From assembly GCF_045291395.1 (NCBI RefSeq), contig NZ_CP152342.1, positions 2,604,001-2,668,000 on the forward strand: a DNA stretch of 64,000 bases, given 5' to 3'. The first letter of the stretch is position 1. Each line of letters starts with the position of its first letter. This DNA is from MR-S7 sp000400995 (lineage in GTDB: Bacteria; Pseudomonadota; Gammaproteobacteria; Burkholderiales; Burkholderiaceae_C). Positions 42,271-51,720 of the stretch are shown here, one piece after another. Below the pieces are notes generated by a model. The model ran no database searches and was not told the origin of the DNA. It was given only the letters and a program-made list of their open reading frames with translations. Position numbers and translations under genes: made by a program.

Positions 42271-43800
42271 ATGCCGCGCATGCAACTCGATTTCACACGC
42301 ATCGGCGTCGTCGGCACGGGCGCCATGGGCCGGGGCATCGCCCAGATCGCGGCCCAGGCCGGCAGCACGGTTTATCTCCACGACAGCCAGCCCGGCGCGG
42401 CCGAGGCCGCGCGCGACCACCTCCACCAGCAGTGGCTGCGCATGGCGGACAAGGGCCGCATCGACGCGGGGCAGCCCCAGCTCTGGCGCGACAAGCTGGT
42501 GCCCGTCGCCTCCCTCGGCGAGCTGGCGCCGTGCACGCTGGTGGTGGAAGCCATCGTCGAGCGGCTGGACGCCAAGCGCGAGCTGCTGCTGCAGCTGGAA
42601 TCCATCGTCGCACCTGACGCGGTGCTGGCCAGCAACACCTCGTCGCTGTCGATCACGGCGGTGGCCGCAACGCTTGCCCGCCCGGAGCGCGTAGCAGGTT
42701 TCCACTTCTTCAATCCCGTGCCGCTGATGAAGGTGGTGGAGGTGGTGGCCGGCCTGCGCACCGGCGCCGCCGTCTGCGAACGCCTGGCCCGCTACGCACG
42801 CGCCATGGGCCATACGCCCGTGATGGCGCAGGACACGCCGGGTTTCATCGTCAACCATGCCGGGCGCGGCTACGGCACCGAGGCCCTGCGCATCGTCAGC
42901 GAAGGCGTGGCCGATTTCGCCACGGTGGACCGCATCCTGCGCGACCAGGTGGGCTTCAAGCTCGGCCCCTTCGAACTGCTGGACCTGACGGGGCTGGACG
43001 TGTCGCACCCGGTGATGGAATCCATCTACCACCAGTTCTACGACGAGCCGCGCTTTCGCCCCAGCGCCATCGCCGCGCAGCGCCTGGCCGGCGGACTGCT
43101 GGGGCGCAAGTCGGGCGAGGGCTTCTACCGCTACGTGGACGGCACGGCCCAGGTGCCGCCCGAGCCCGCGGCCCCGGTGGTGACCGAGATGCCGCCCGTG
43201 TGGGTGTCCACGCGCGCGGCGCGGCGCGCGGAGCTGTACCAGCTGCTCAAGGACCTGGGCGCACGCATCGAGACCGGCACGTCGCCATCCGCCCAGGCGC
43301 TCACGCTGGTGGCGCCGCTGGGCTTCGACGTGACCACGGTGGCCGTGGTCGAGCGGCTGGACCCGGCGCGCACCGTGGGCATCGACATGCTCATCGACGA
43401 CGCCGCCACCCGGCGCCGCGTGCTCGCCACCAACCCCGCCACGCGCGAGGACATGGCCGCCGCCGCGCACGCCCTCTTCGCGCGCGACGGCAAGGCCGTG
43501 AGCGTGATCCGCGACTCGGGCGGCTTCGTCACGCAGCGCGTGGTGGCCACCATCGTCAACATCGCGTCGGACATCTGCCAGCAGCGCATCTGCACGCCCG
43601 CCGACCTGGAGACCGCCGTCACCCTGGGCCTGGGCTACCCGCTCGGCCCGCTGGCGATGGGCGACCGCTGGGGCCCCACCAACATCCTCGAAGTCCTGTT
43701 CAACATGCAGACCGTCTATGGCGACACGCGCTACCGTCCCAGCCCCTGGCTGCGCCGCCGCGGCGCCATCGGCCTCAGTTTGACGCATCCCGAAAGCTGA
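42271..43800 (+). CDS. 3-hydroxyacyl-CoA dehydrogenase (PaaH-like)
   Basis: A 509-residue enzyme: N-terminal NAD domain (IGVVGTGAMGRGIAQIAAQAG), catalytic block ERVAGFHFFNPVPLMKVVEVV, then the C-terminal 3HCDH domain twice (DTPGFIVNHAGRGYGTEALRI and DSGGFVTQRVVATIVNIA). Length and duplication resemble PaaH/PaaC of phenylacetate degradation, which oxidise 3-hydroxyadipyl-CoA. No other paa genes are nearby, so general beta-oxidation is equally possible. Either ATG 42271 or ATG 42280 could be the start. The enoyl-CoA hydratase gene follows by one base. Confidence 0.88.
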   Translation: MPRMQLDFTRIGVVGTGAMGRGIAQIAAQAGSTVYLHDSQPGAAEAARDHLHQQWLRMADKGRIDAGQPQLWRDKLVPVASLGELAPCTLVVEAIVERLDAKRELLLQLESIVAPDAVLASNTSSLSITAVAATLARPERVAGFHFFNPVPLMKVVEVVAGLRTGAAVCERLARYARAMGHTPVMAQDTPGFIVNHAGRGYGTEALRIVSEGVADFATVDRILRDQVGFKLGPFELLDLTGLDVSHPVMESIYHQFYDEPRFRPSAIAAQRLAGGLLGRKSGEGFYRYVDGTAQVPPEPAAPVVTEMPPVWVSTRAARRAELYQLLKDLGARIETGTSPSAQALTLVAPLGFDVTTVAVVERLDPARTVGIDMLIDDAATRRRVLATNPATREDMAAAAHALFARDGKAVSVIRDSGGFVTQRVVATIVNIASDICQQRICTPADLETAVTLGLGYPLGPLAMGDRWGPTNILEVLFNMQTVYGDTRYRPSPWLRRRGAIGLSLTHPES

Positions 43801-43801
43801 C

Positions 43802-44581
43802 ATGCCCGCCGAACTGCAAAGCACCAGCCAGGGCCAGACCCTGGTCCTCACCATCCACCACCCGGAGATGCGCAACGCGCTCGACCCGGCCATCTACGCC
43901 GCCGGCATCGAGGCCTTGAACGTGGCCGAACGCAGCGCCGACGTGCGCAGCGTGGTGCTCACCGGCGCGGGCGGCACCTTCAGCGCGGGCGGCAACCTGC
44001 AGCGCCTGCAGGCGCGCCGCCAGCAGGGCGCGCAGGAGCAGGCGCGCGGCGTGGAGGCGCTGCACGACTGGGTGGAGGCGATCCGCACCTTTCCCAAGCC
44101 CGTGGTCGCGGCCGTGGAGGGGCATGCGGCGGGCGCGGGCTTCTCGCTGGTGCTGGCCTGCGACCTCGTGGTGGCGGCGCGCAACGCGCTCTTCGCCGTG
44201 AGCCACGTCGGCGTGGGCCTCTCGCCCGACGGCGGCGCCACCTGGAGCCTGGGCCGCATGCTGCCGCGCCAGCTCGCGGGCGAGCTGCTGCTGTGCGGCA
44301 GCCGCATCGACGCGGCGCGCCTGCAGGCGCTGGGCGTGGTCAACCAGCTGGCCGAGCCCGGCCGCGCGCTGCACGAGGCACTGGCGCTGGCCGAGCGCCT
44401 GAACGGGCGCGCGCCCAACGCGCTCGCCAGCATCAAGGAACTGCTGGACGATGCCTCCCGCCACACGTTCACCGAGCAGCTGGCGCACGAGCGCGACCAC
44501 TTCGTGCGCAACCTGCAGCACGCCAATGCCGGCGAAGGCATCGCGGCCTTCCTGGAAAAGCGCGCGCCGCGCTACCAATAA
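43802..44581 (+). CDS. enoyl-CoA hydratase/isomerase family protein
   Basis: A 259-residue crotonase-fold protein with oxyanion-hole blocks GAGGTFSAGGNL and AVEGHAAGAGFSLVLACDLVVAA, and SHVGVGLSPDGGATWSL, where D in SPDGG replaces the Glu of classic hydratases. It may be an isomerase or a PaaG/PaaF-like enzyme. One base after the dehydrogenase stop, so one operon with it. A minus-strand hairpin with a U-run follows at 44581-44610. Confidence 0.88.
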   Translation: MPAELQSTSQGQTLVLTIHHPEMRNALDPAIYAAGIEALNVAERSADVRSVVLTGAGGTFSAGGNLQRLQARRQQGAQEQARGVEALHDWVEAIRTFPKPVVAAVEGHAAGAGFSLVLACDLVVAARNALFAVSHVGVGLSPDGGATWSLGRMLPRQLAGELLLCGSRIDAARLQALGVVNQLAEPGRALHEALALAERLNGRAPNALASIKELLDDASRHTFTEQLAHERDHFVRNLQHANAGEGIAAFLEKRAPRYQ

Positions 44582-44692
44582 AAAAAGCAGGCGCACTCGC
44601 TGCGCCCTGCCCCGCGCGCGACAGCCTCCTGCCGCGCCGCCGGTCCCCCACGCGACAATGGGCCGCAACCGCAGTCACGCAAACGACAGACC

Positions 44693-45406
44693 ATGGACGA
44701 GCCGATTCTTACCATCGAAGAACGCGAGGCGATCAATACCGGTCGCTGGTTTTCCTCCCTCTCTCCCTCACTGCGTCACGACATCCTGCGATGTTCCTAC
44801 GTCAAGCGCTTCAAGGACGGCGCGCTCATTGCGGCGCGCGGCGACCCGCCCGAGGAGTGGATCGCCTGCGCGCGCGGCGCGGTGCGGGTCAGCTCCACGT
44901 CGCTGTCGGGCAAGCAGATCACGCTGACCTACGTGGAGCCGGGCATCTGGTTCGGCGACGTGGCGATCTTCGACGGCGACCGGCGCACGCACGATGCCTA
45001 TGCGCATGGCGACACCACCATCGTCTGCGTGGCGCGGGCGGACTTCCGCAAGATCCTCGCGCAGCACACCGAGCTGTACGAGGCCATGCTGCGCCTGCAT
45101 GCGCGGCGCATCCGCCAGCTGTTCGGGCTGGTGGAAGACCTCAACACCCTGCCGCTGCGCGCGCGCCTGGCCAAGCAGCTGCTGCACCTGATGCGCAGCT
45201 ATGGCGTGACCAGCCTGTCCAACGGCGACGAGATCCGCATCAGCCTGCAGCTGGCGCAGGAGGAGCTGGCGCAGTTGCTCGGCGCATCGCGCCAGCGCGT
45301 GAACCAGGAGCTCAAGGCCATGGAGCGCGAGGACGTGATCCGCATCGAGCCGGCCGGCCTGGTGGTGCGCGATCGCGCCGCGCTGCTGCGCATCGCCGAG
45401 ACCTGA
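44693..45406 (+). CDS. Crp/Fnr-family transcriptional regulator
   Basis: A 237-residue regulator: cyclic-nucleotide-like domain (residues 25-150, RFKDGALIAARGDPPEEWIACARGAVRV, EPGIWFGDVAIFDG) and a winged HTH (QEELAQLLGASRQRVNQELKAME). No N-terminal cysteine cluster, so not an Fnr-type oxygen sensor. It lies between the hydratase and phosphotransferase genes; target genes are unknown. Its transcript ends at a strong repeat-derived terminator. Confidence 0.9.
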   Translation: MDEPILTIEEREAINTGRWFSSLSPSLRHDILRCSYVKRFKDGALIAARGDPPEEWIACARGAVRVSSTSLSGKQITLTYVEPGIWFGDVAIFDGDRRTHDAYAHGDTTIVCVARADFRKILAQHTELYEAMLRLHARRIRQLFGLVEDLNTLPLRARLAKQLLHLMRSYGVTSLSNGDEIRISLQLAQEELAQLLGASRQRVNQELKAMEREDVIRIEPAGLVVRDRAALLRIAET

Positions 45407-45422
45407 GGCTTTCGAAAACCAT

Positions 45423-45505
45423 AGCTGCCAGCGCTTACCTGGCAAGGGTTTCAGCATCAAAAGTGCCGAAATCCCTTGCCAGGCAAGCGCTGGCAGCTCT
45501 TTTTT
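45423..45505 (+). terminator. long repeat-derived terminator (copy 10 of the dispersed repeat, doubled)
   Basis: AGCTGCCAGCGCTT plus CCTGGCAAGGG (45423-45448) pairs with CCCTTGCCAGG plus AAGCGCTGGCAGCT (45473-45498), giving a stem of about 25 bp with one mismatch around a 24-base loop, then CTTTTTT. A head-to-head arrangement of two repeat halves forms a Rho-independent terminator after the crp-like gene. Confidence 0.9.
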
Positions 45506-45525
45506 GTGACTGGACCCTTGCCCCC

Positions 45526-46608
45526 ATGAGCGACTTCGACCACTTCATCGGCACCCGCCCCGTCTCCGCGCAGCATGCCTTCGACACCGGGGCGCTCGGC
45601 GCCTGGCTGGCGCAGCATGTCGAGGGCTTCGCCGGGCCGCTCTCGGTGGAGATGTTCAAGGGCGGGCAGTCGAACCCCACCTACAAGCTGCTTACCCCCG
45701 GCGCCAGCTACGTGATGCGCTCCAAGCCCGGGCCGGCCGCCAAGCTGCTGCCCTCGGCCCACGCCATCGAGCGCGAATACGCCGTGATGCGCGGCCTGGC
45801 GGGGACGGATGTGCCCGTTCCGCGCATGCTGGCGCTGTGCGAGGACGAATCGGTCATCGGCCGCGCCTTCTACATCATGGAGTTCATGCAGGGCCGCGTG
45901 CTGTGGGACCAGTCGCTGCCCGGCATGCAGCCCGCCGAGCGCGCCGCGCACTACGACGAGATGAACCGCGTCATCGCCGCGCTGCACGGTGTCGATTTCG
46001 CCGCGCGGGGCCTGGCGGGCTACGGCAAGAGCGGCAACTACTTCGAGCGCCAGATCGACCGCTGGAGCAAGCAGTACGTGGCCTCCATCACCCAGCCCAT
46101 TGCCGAGATGGACCGGCTCATGCAGTGGCTGCCCGCCCACATGCCGGCCAGCGCGCGCGACGAGAGCCGCGTGTCCATCGTGCACGGCGATTACCGGCTG
46201 GACAACCTCATGTTCCACCCCACCGAGCCGCGCGTGATCGCCGTGCTCGACTGGGAGCTGTCCACGCTGGGCCACCCGCTGGCCGACTTCGCCTACCACT
46301 GCATGAGCTGGCACATCCCGGCCGCGCTCAGCCGCGGCATCGGCGGGCTGGACCTGGCCGCGCTGGGCATCCCGGCGGAGGACGCCTACATCCGCCGCTA
46401 CTGCGAGCGCACGGGCATCGCCGACGTCGATGCGCTGCGCGCCGACTGGAACTTCTACCTCGCCTACAACATGTTCCGCATCGCGGCCATCCTGCAGGGC
46501 ATCGCCAAGCGCGTGGAGGCCGGCACGGCCGCCAGCGCCCAGGCCAGGGCCGCGGGCGCCACCGCGCGGCCCATGGCCGAGCTGGCCTGGTCCTTCGCGC
46601 AACGCTGA
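45526..46608 (+). CDS. phosphotransferase family protein (ACAD10/11 N-domain-like)
   Basis: A 360-residue APH/choline-kinase-like protein with catalytic loop IVHGDYRLDNLMFHP and metal site VLDWELSTLGHPLADFAYHC. In animals this domain is fused to the acyl-CoA dehydrogenase in ACAD10/ACAD11; in bacteria it is encoded beside such a dehydrogenase, as here (30 bases downstream). The pair degrades 4-hydroxy fatty acids by phosphorylation and rearrangement in ACAD10/11; the same role here is inference. Start ATG at 45526 follows the terminator. Confidence 0.88.
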   Translation: MSDFDHFIGTRPVSAQHAFDTGALGAWLAQHVEGFAGPLSVEMFKGGQSNPTYKLLTPGASYVMRSKPGPAAKLLPSAHAIEREYAVMRGLAGTDVPVPRMLALCEDESVIGRAFYIMEFMQGRVLWDQSLPGMQPAERAAHYDEMNRVIAALHGVDFAARGLAGYGKSGNYFERQIDRWSKQYVASITQPIAEMDRLMQWLPAHMPASARDESRVSIVHGDYRLDNLMFHPTEPRVIAVLDWELSTLGHPLADFAYHCMSWHIPAALSRGIGGLDLAALGIPAEDAYIRRYCERTGIADVDALRADWNFYLAYNMFRIAAILQGIAKRVEAGTAASAQARAAGATARPMAELAWSFAQR

Positions 46609-46638
46609 GCTTCTTTCCGACCTCTGAAGGGAATCCCC

Positions 46639-47913
46639 ATGGACTTCGACTACTCTCCCAAAACCAAGGAACTGCAGGCCCGGCTGACGCAGTTCATGGA
46701 CGAGCACATCTACCCCGCCGAGAAGGCCTATGCCCAGGAGATGGCCGCCAACACGGCGGCCGGCAACCGCTGGCAGCCGCTCAAGACCATCGAGAACCTC
46801 AAGCCCAAGGCCCAGGCCGCAGGCCTGTGGAACCTGTTCCTGCCGGTGGACACGGCCGAGGCCTCGGGCTACCACGGCGCGGGCCTCACCAACCAGGAAT
46901 ACGCACCGCTGGCCGAAATCATGGGCCGCGTGCTATGGGCCAGCGAAGTGTTCAACTGCTCCGCGCCCGACACGGGCAACATGGAAACCATCGCGCGCTA
47001 CGGCTCCGAGGCCATCAAGGCCGAGTGGCTGGGGCCGCTGCTGGAAGGCCGCATCCGCTCGGCCTTCGCGATGACCGAGCCCGACGTGGCCTCCAGCGAC
47101 GCCACCAACATCTGCACGCGCATCGAGCGCCAGGGCGACCATTACGTCATCAACGGCCGCAAGTGGTGGACCAGCGGCGCCAACGACCCGCGCTGCAAGG
47201 TCTTCATCACCATGGGCAAGACCGATCCCGAGGCGCCCAAGCACTCGCAGCAGAGCATGATCGTGGTGCCGGCCGGCACGCCCGGCATCACCGTGGTGCG
47301 CGCGCTCAACGTGTTCGGCTACGACGACGCGCCCCACGGCCATGCCGAGGTCGTCTTCGACAACGTGAAGGTGCCCGTGGAGAACATCCTGCTGGGCGAA
47401 GGCCGCGGCTTCGAGATCGCGCAGGGGCGCCTGGGCCCCGGGCGCATCCACCACTGCATGCGCCTGATCGGCCAGGCCGAGCGCGCGCTGGAGCTGATGT
47501 GCCGGCGCGCCAGCAGCCGCGTGGCCTTCGGCAAGCCGATCGCCGCGCAGACCGTGACGCAGGAGCGCATCGCCGAGGCGCGCTGCAAGATCGACATGGC
47601 GCGCCTGCTCACGCTCAAGGCCGCCTGGATGATGGACACCGTGGGCAACAAGGTGGCCAGGACCGAGATCGCCATGATCAAAGTCGTCGCCCCCAGCATG
47701 GCCTGCCAGGTGATCGACTGGGCCATGCAGGTGCACGGCGGCGGCGGCGTGAGCGACGATTTCCCGCTCGCCTACGCCTACGCCAACGCCCGCACGCTGC
47801 GCTTCGCCGACGGCCCCGACGAAGTGCACCGCAACGCCATCGCCAAGTGGGAGCTGGGCAAGTACGGCAGCTACGGCCGCGATGCCCATGTGCCCGTGAC
47901 GCGCGGCGCCTGA
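46639..47913 (+). CDS. acyl-CoA dehydrogenase (ACAD10/11-like)
   Basis: A 424-residue acyl-CoA dehydrogenase with FAD/substrate blocks AFAMTEPDVASSDATN and VINGRKWWTSGANDPRCKV, then GRGFEIAQGRLGPGRIHHCMR and the C-terminal VHGGGGVSDDFPLAYAYANARTLRFADGPDEVHR. The length and the partner phosphotransferase gene match the ACAD10/11 type. GAAGG precedes ATG 46639. Its transcript ends at a repeat-derived terminator at 47925. Confidence 0.93.
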   Translation: MDFDYSPKTKELQARLTQFMDEHIYPAEKAYAQEMAANTAAGNRWQPLKTIENLKPKAQAAGLWNLFLPVDTAEASGYHGAGLTNQEYAPLAEIMGRVLWASEVFNCSAPDTGNMETIARYGSEAIKAEWLGPLLEGRIRSAFAMTEPDVASSDATNICTRIERQGDHYVINGRKWWTSGANDPRCKVFITMGKTDPEAPKHSQQSMIVVPAGTPGITVVRALNVFGYDDAPHGHAEVVFDNVKVPVENILLGEGRGFEIAQGRLGPGRIHHCMRLIGQAERALELMCRRASSRVAFGKPIAAQTVTQERIAEARCKIDMARLLTLKAAWMMDTVGNKVARTEIAMIKVVAPSMACQVIDWAMQVHGGGGVSDDFPLAYAYANARTLRFADGPDEVHRNAIAKWELGKYGSYGRDAHVPVTRGA

Positions 47914-47924
47914 TTCAAAATGAG

Positions 47925-47965
47925 AGCTGCCAGCGCTTGCTGGGCAAGCGCTAGCAGCTCTTTTC
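47925..47965 (+). terminator. repeat-derived terminator (copy 11)
   Basis: AGCTGCCAGCGCTTGC (47925-47940), loop TGG, GCAAGCGCTAGCAGCT (47944-47959), then CTTTTC. A 16-bp stem with one mismatch just after the acyl-CoA dehydrogenase stop. A member of the dispersed repeat family acting as a terminator. Confidence 0.88.
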
Positions 47966-48033
47966 ATGCGCATTCCACAGCGGACGTTTTCATTACGTAA
48001 AATGGCCGGCTTTTGGGAGCCTCTTCCATCGCC

Positions 48034-48843
48034 ATGAAGAAAAGCCATCCGGACATGCCGCCCAAGCCCAGCGTCCAGGTGCTGGAGCGCATGTTCCAGT
48101 TGATCGATGTCCTGGCCTCGCGCGAGGAGGCCATCTCGCTGAAGGAAATCAGCGAGAAGACGGGTCTGCACCCGTCCACCGCGCACCGCATCCTCAACGA
48201 CCTGACCATCGGCCGCTTCGTCGACCGGCCGGAATCGGGCAGCTACCGGCTCGGAATGCGCCTGCTGGAGCTGGGCAACCTCGTCAAGGGACGCCTGTCC
48301 GTGCGCGACGCGGCCATGGCCCCGATGCGCCAGCTGCACAAGCTGATCCAGCAACCCGTGAACCTCAGCGTGCGCCAGGGCGACGAGATCGTCTACGTGG
48401 AGCGCGCCTACAGCGAACGCTCGGGCATGCAGGTGGTGCGCGCCATCGGCGGCCACGCACCGCTGCACCTCACCTCCACCGGCAAGCTGTTCCTGGCGGC
48501 CGACGATCCGCAGCGCGTGCGCGCCTACGCCGCCCGCACCGGCCTGCCGGGGCACACGCGCAACAGCATCACCCAGCTGCCCATCCTGGAACGCGAACTG
48601 GGCAAGGCGCGGCAGTACGGCATCGCGCGCGACAACGAGGAGCTGGAGCTGGGCGTGCGCTGCATGGCCGCCGGCGTGTTCGACGACCAGGGCCAGCTCG
48701 TGGCCGGCTTGTCCATCTCCGCTCCGGCCGACCGGCTGGACGACGGCTGGCTGCCCAAGCTGCAGGCCACCGCGGGCGAGATCTCGGCCGCCCTGGGCTA
48801 CACCGCCGGCATGCGCACGGCGCTGCAGGGACCGCTGGCGTAG
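48034..48843 (+). CDS. IclR-family transcriptional regulator
   Basis: A 269-residue IclR protein: N-terminal winged HTH (SLKEISEKTGLHPSTAHRILNDL) and C-terminal effector domain (VYVERAYSERSGMQVVRAIGGHAPLHLTSTGKLFLA and YGIARDNEELELGVRCMAAGVFD). It may control the acyl-CoA dehydrogenase/phosphotransferase pair just upstream, which is inference. ATG at 48034 is preferred over an upstream TTG at 48013. Confidence 0.9.
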   Translation: MKKSHPDMPPKPSVQVLERMFQLIDVLASREEAISLKEISEKTGLHPSTAHRILNDLTIGRFVDRPESGSYRLGMRLLELGNLVKGRLSVRDAAMAPMRQLHKLIQQPVNLSVRQGDEIVYVERAYSERSGMQVVRAIGGHAPLHLTSTGKLFLAADDPQRVRAYAARTGLPGHTRNSITQLPILERELGKARQYGIARDNEELELGVRCMAAGVFDDQGQLVAGLSISAPADRLDDGWLPKLQATAGEISAALGYTAGMRTALQGPLA

Positions 48844-48848
48844 GCGAT

Positions 48849-48877
48849 AAAAAAGCGCGCGGCCTCGGGCCGCGCGC
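48849..48877 (-). terminator. terminator for pbpG (minus strand), shared convergent gap
   Basis: On the minus strand GCGCGCGGCC, loop CGA, GGCCGCGCGC, then TTTTTT. It lies 24 bases after the pbpG stop and just after the IclR gene end, so it may also stop the IclR transcript weakly. Confidence 0.85.
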
Positions 48878-48900
48878 CTTGCTAGGAAAAAGGCTTTCCG

Positions 48901-49986
48901 TCAGCCCTTGGGGCCGGCCTCCGCGTGCAGCATGATCCCGTCCATGGGATGCATCTTCTCGACCCAGGAGCGCACCCGCTCCGCGTCGCCCAGGCGGCTG
49001 AACTTGCCCGCCGAATCCAGGAACACCATGATGAGCTTGCGGCCCGCCACCTGCGCCTGCATCACCAGGCAGCGGCCGGCCTCGGAGATGTAGCCGGTCT
49101 TCTGCAGGCCGATGTCCCACGCCGGGCTACTCACCAGGCGGTTGGTGTTGTTGTACTGCAGCGTGCGGCGGCCCACGGCCACTTCGTAGCTGGGCGACGT
49201 GGACAGCTCGCGCAGCAGCGGGTCACTGTGCGCCACATTGACCAGCGTGGCCAGGTCATGGGCGCTGGACTGGTTGCGGCTGGACAGGCCGGTGGGCTCC
49301 ACGTAGCGCGTGTCGGCCATGCCGAGCAGCCGGGCCTTGGCGTTCATGCGCTCCACGAAGGCCGCCAGCCCACCCGGGTAGGTACGGCCCAGCGCGTGCG
49401 CGGCGCGGTTCTCGCTGGACATCAGGGCCAGGTGCAGCATCTCTCCGCGCGTCAGCGTGGCGCCCACCACGAGGCGCGAGCCGCTGCCCTTCTCGGTGTC
49501 CACGTCGTCCTGGGTGATGGTGATGGGCTCGTCCATGGGCAGGTGCGCCTCGGAGATCAGCAGCCCGGTCATGAGCTTGGTGAGCGAGGCAATGGGCAGC
49601 ACCGCATGGTCGTTCTTGCTGAGCAGCACTTCCTTGGTGTCCTGGTCGATGACCAGCGCCACGCTGGACTTCAGGTCCAGCGGATCGCTCACCTCATGCA
49701 GGCCCGCGAGCTGGCCGAACGACAGCCGCGGCGGCACCGCAGCCACGATGCGCGCGGGCGCCTTGGCGCTGCGGGCGGACACGCGCACCGCCTTGGTCGC
49801 CTTCGCGGCGGACTTGCGCGGCACCTTGGCGGCCGAGCGGTGGGTGGTGGCCGAGGCCGCGGTTTTCTTCACCGCTACCTTCTTGCGCTCCGCCGCCTGC
49901 GCGCCCGGCAGCGCGAGCGCCAGGCTGACGGCCATGAGGGCCAGGGCATGAAAAAACCGGGCGGCGGCGCGAGGACGGGCGTGCAT
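48901..49986 (-). CDS. pbpG: D-alanyl-D-alanine endopeptidase (PBP7 type)
   Basis: A 361-residue periplasmic serine peptidase with signal peptide (HALALMAVSLALALPGAQA-A) and a Lys/Ala-rich stretch (33-85) likely bound to the envelope. The S11 peptidase domain has S134-x-x-K137 in SLTKL, SxN in MSSENRAAHALG and KTG in GLQKTGYISEAG. It cuts cross-links in peptidoglycan. Downstream of leuA on the same strand but separated by a strong terminator. Confidence 0.93.
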   Translation of the reverse strand: MHARPRAAARFFHALALMAVSLALALPGAQAAERKKVAVKKTAASATTHRSAAKVPRKSAAKATKAVRVSARSAKAPARIVAAVPPRLSFGQLAGLHEVSDPLDLKSSVALVIDQDTKEVLLSKNDHAVLPIASLTKLMTGLLISEAHLPMDEPITITQDDVDTEKGSGSRLVVGATLTRGEMLHLALMSSENRAAHALGRTYPGGLAAFVERMNAKARLLGMADTRYVEPTGLSSRNQSSAHDLATLVNVAHSDPLLRELSTSPSYEVAVGRRTLQYNNTNRLVSSPAWDIGLQKTGYISEAGRCLVMQAQVAGRKLIMVFLDSAGKFSRLGDAERVRSWVEKMHPMDGIMLHAEAGPKG

Positions 49987-50030
49987 CAGATGCTCCAGGC
50001 GGCAAAAACTGTGTGGCAGTGTACAGAATC

Positions 50031-50070
50031 AAAAAAGTCGCGCAAGATCAATATCTTGCGCGACTCTTTT
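50031..50070. terminator. bidirectional Rho-independent terminator after leuA
   Basis: AAAAAA, GTCGCGCAAGAT, CAAT, ATCTTGCGCGAC, TCTTTT. A perfect 12-bp stem with A-run and T-run on the two sides, 30 bases after the leuA stop (minus strand) and 45 bases before pbpG. Confidence 0.93.
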
Positions 50071-50099
50071 AGAAATTGCCTCAATTATAGGCTGGCAAA

Positions 50100-51638
<1,539 letters not shown>

Positions 51639-51720
51639 CGTGTGTCTCTCCATGAAATGCGATGGCGGCAATGCGTGGCGTGCCGGGCAACCCGTTAATT
51701 TAAGCGACCCGGCCGCCTGT

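Noticed and set aside
44581..44610. Hairpin with A-run after the enoyl-CoA hydratase gene
   Set aside because: The T-run exists only on the minus strand, where no gene ends; it is not a convincing terminator for the plus-strand gene.
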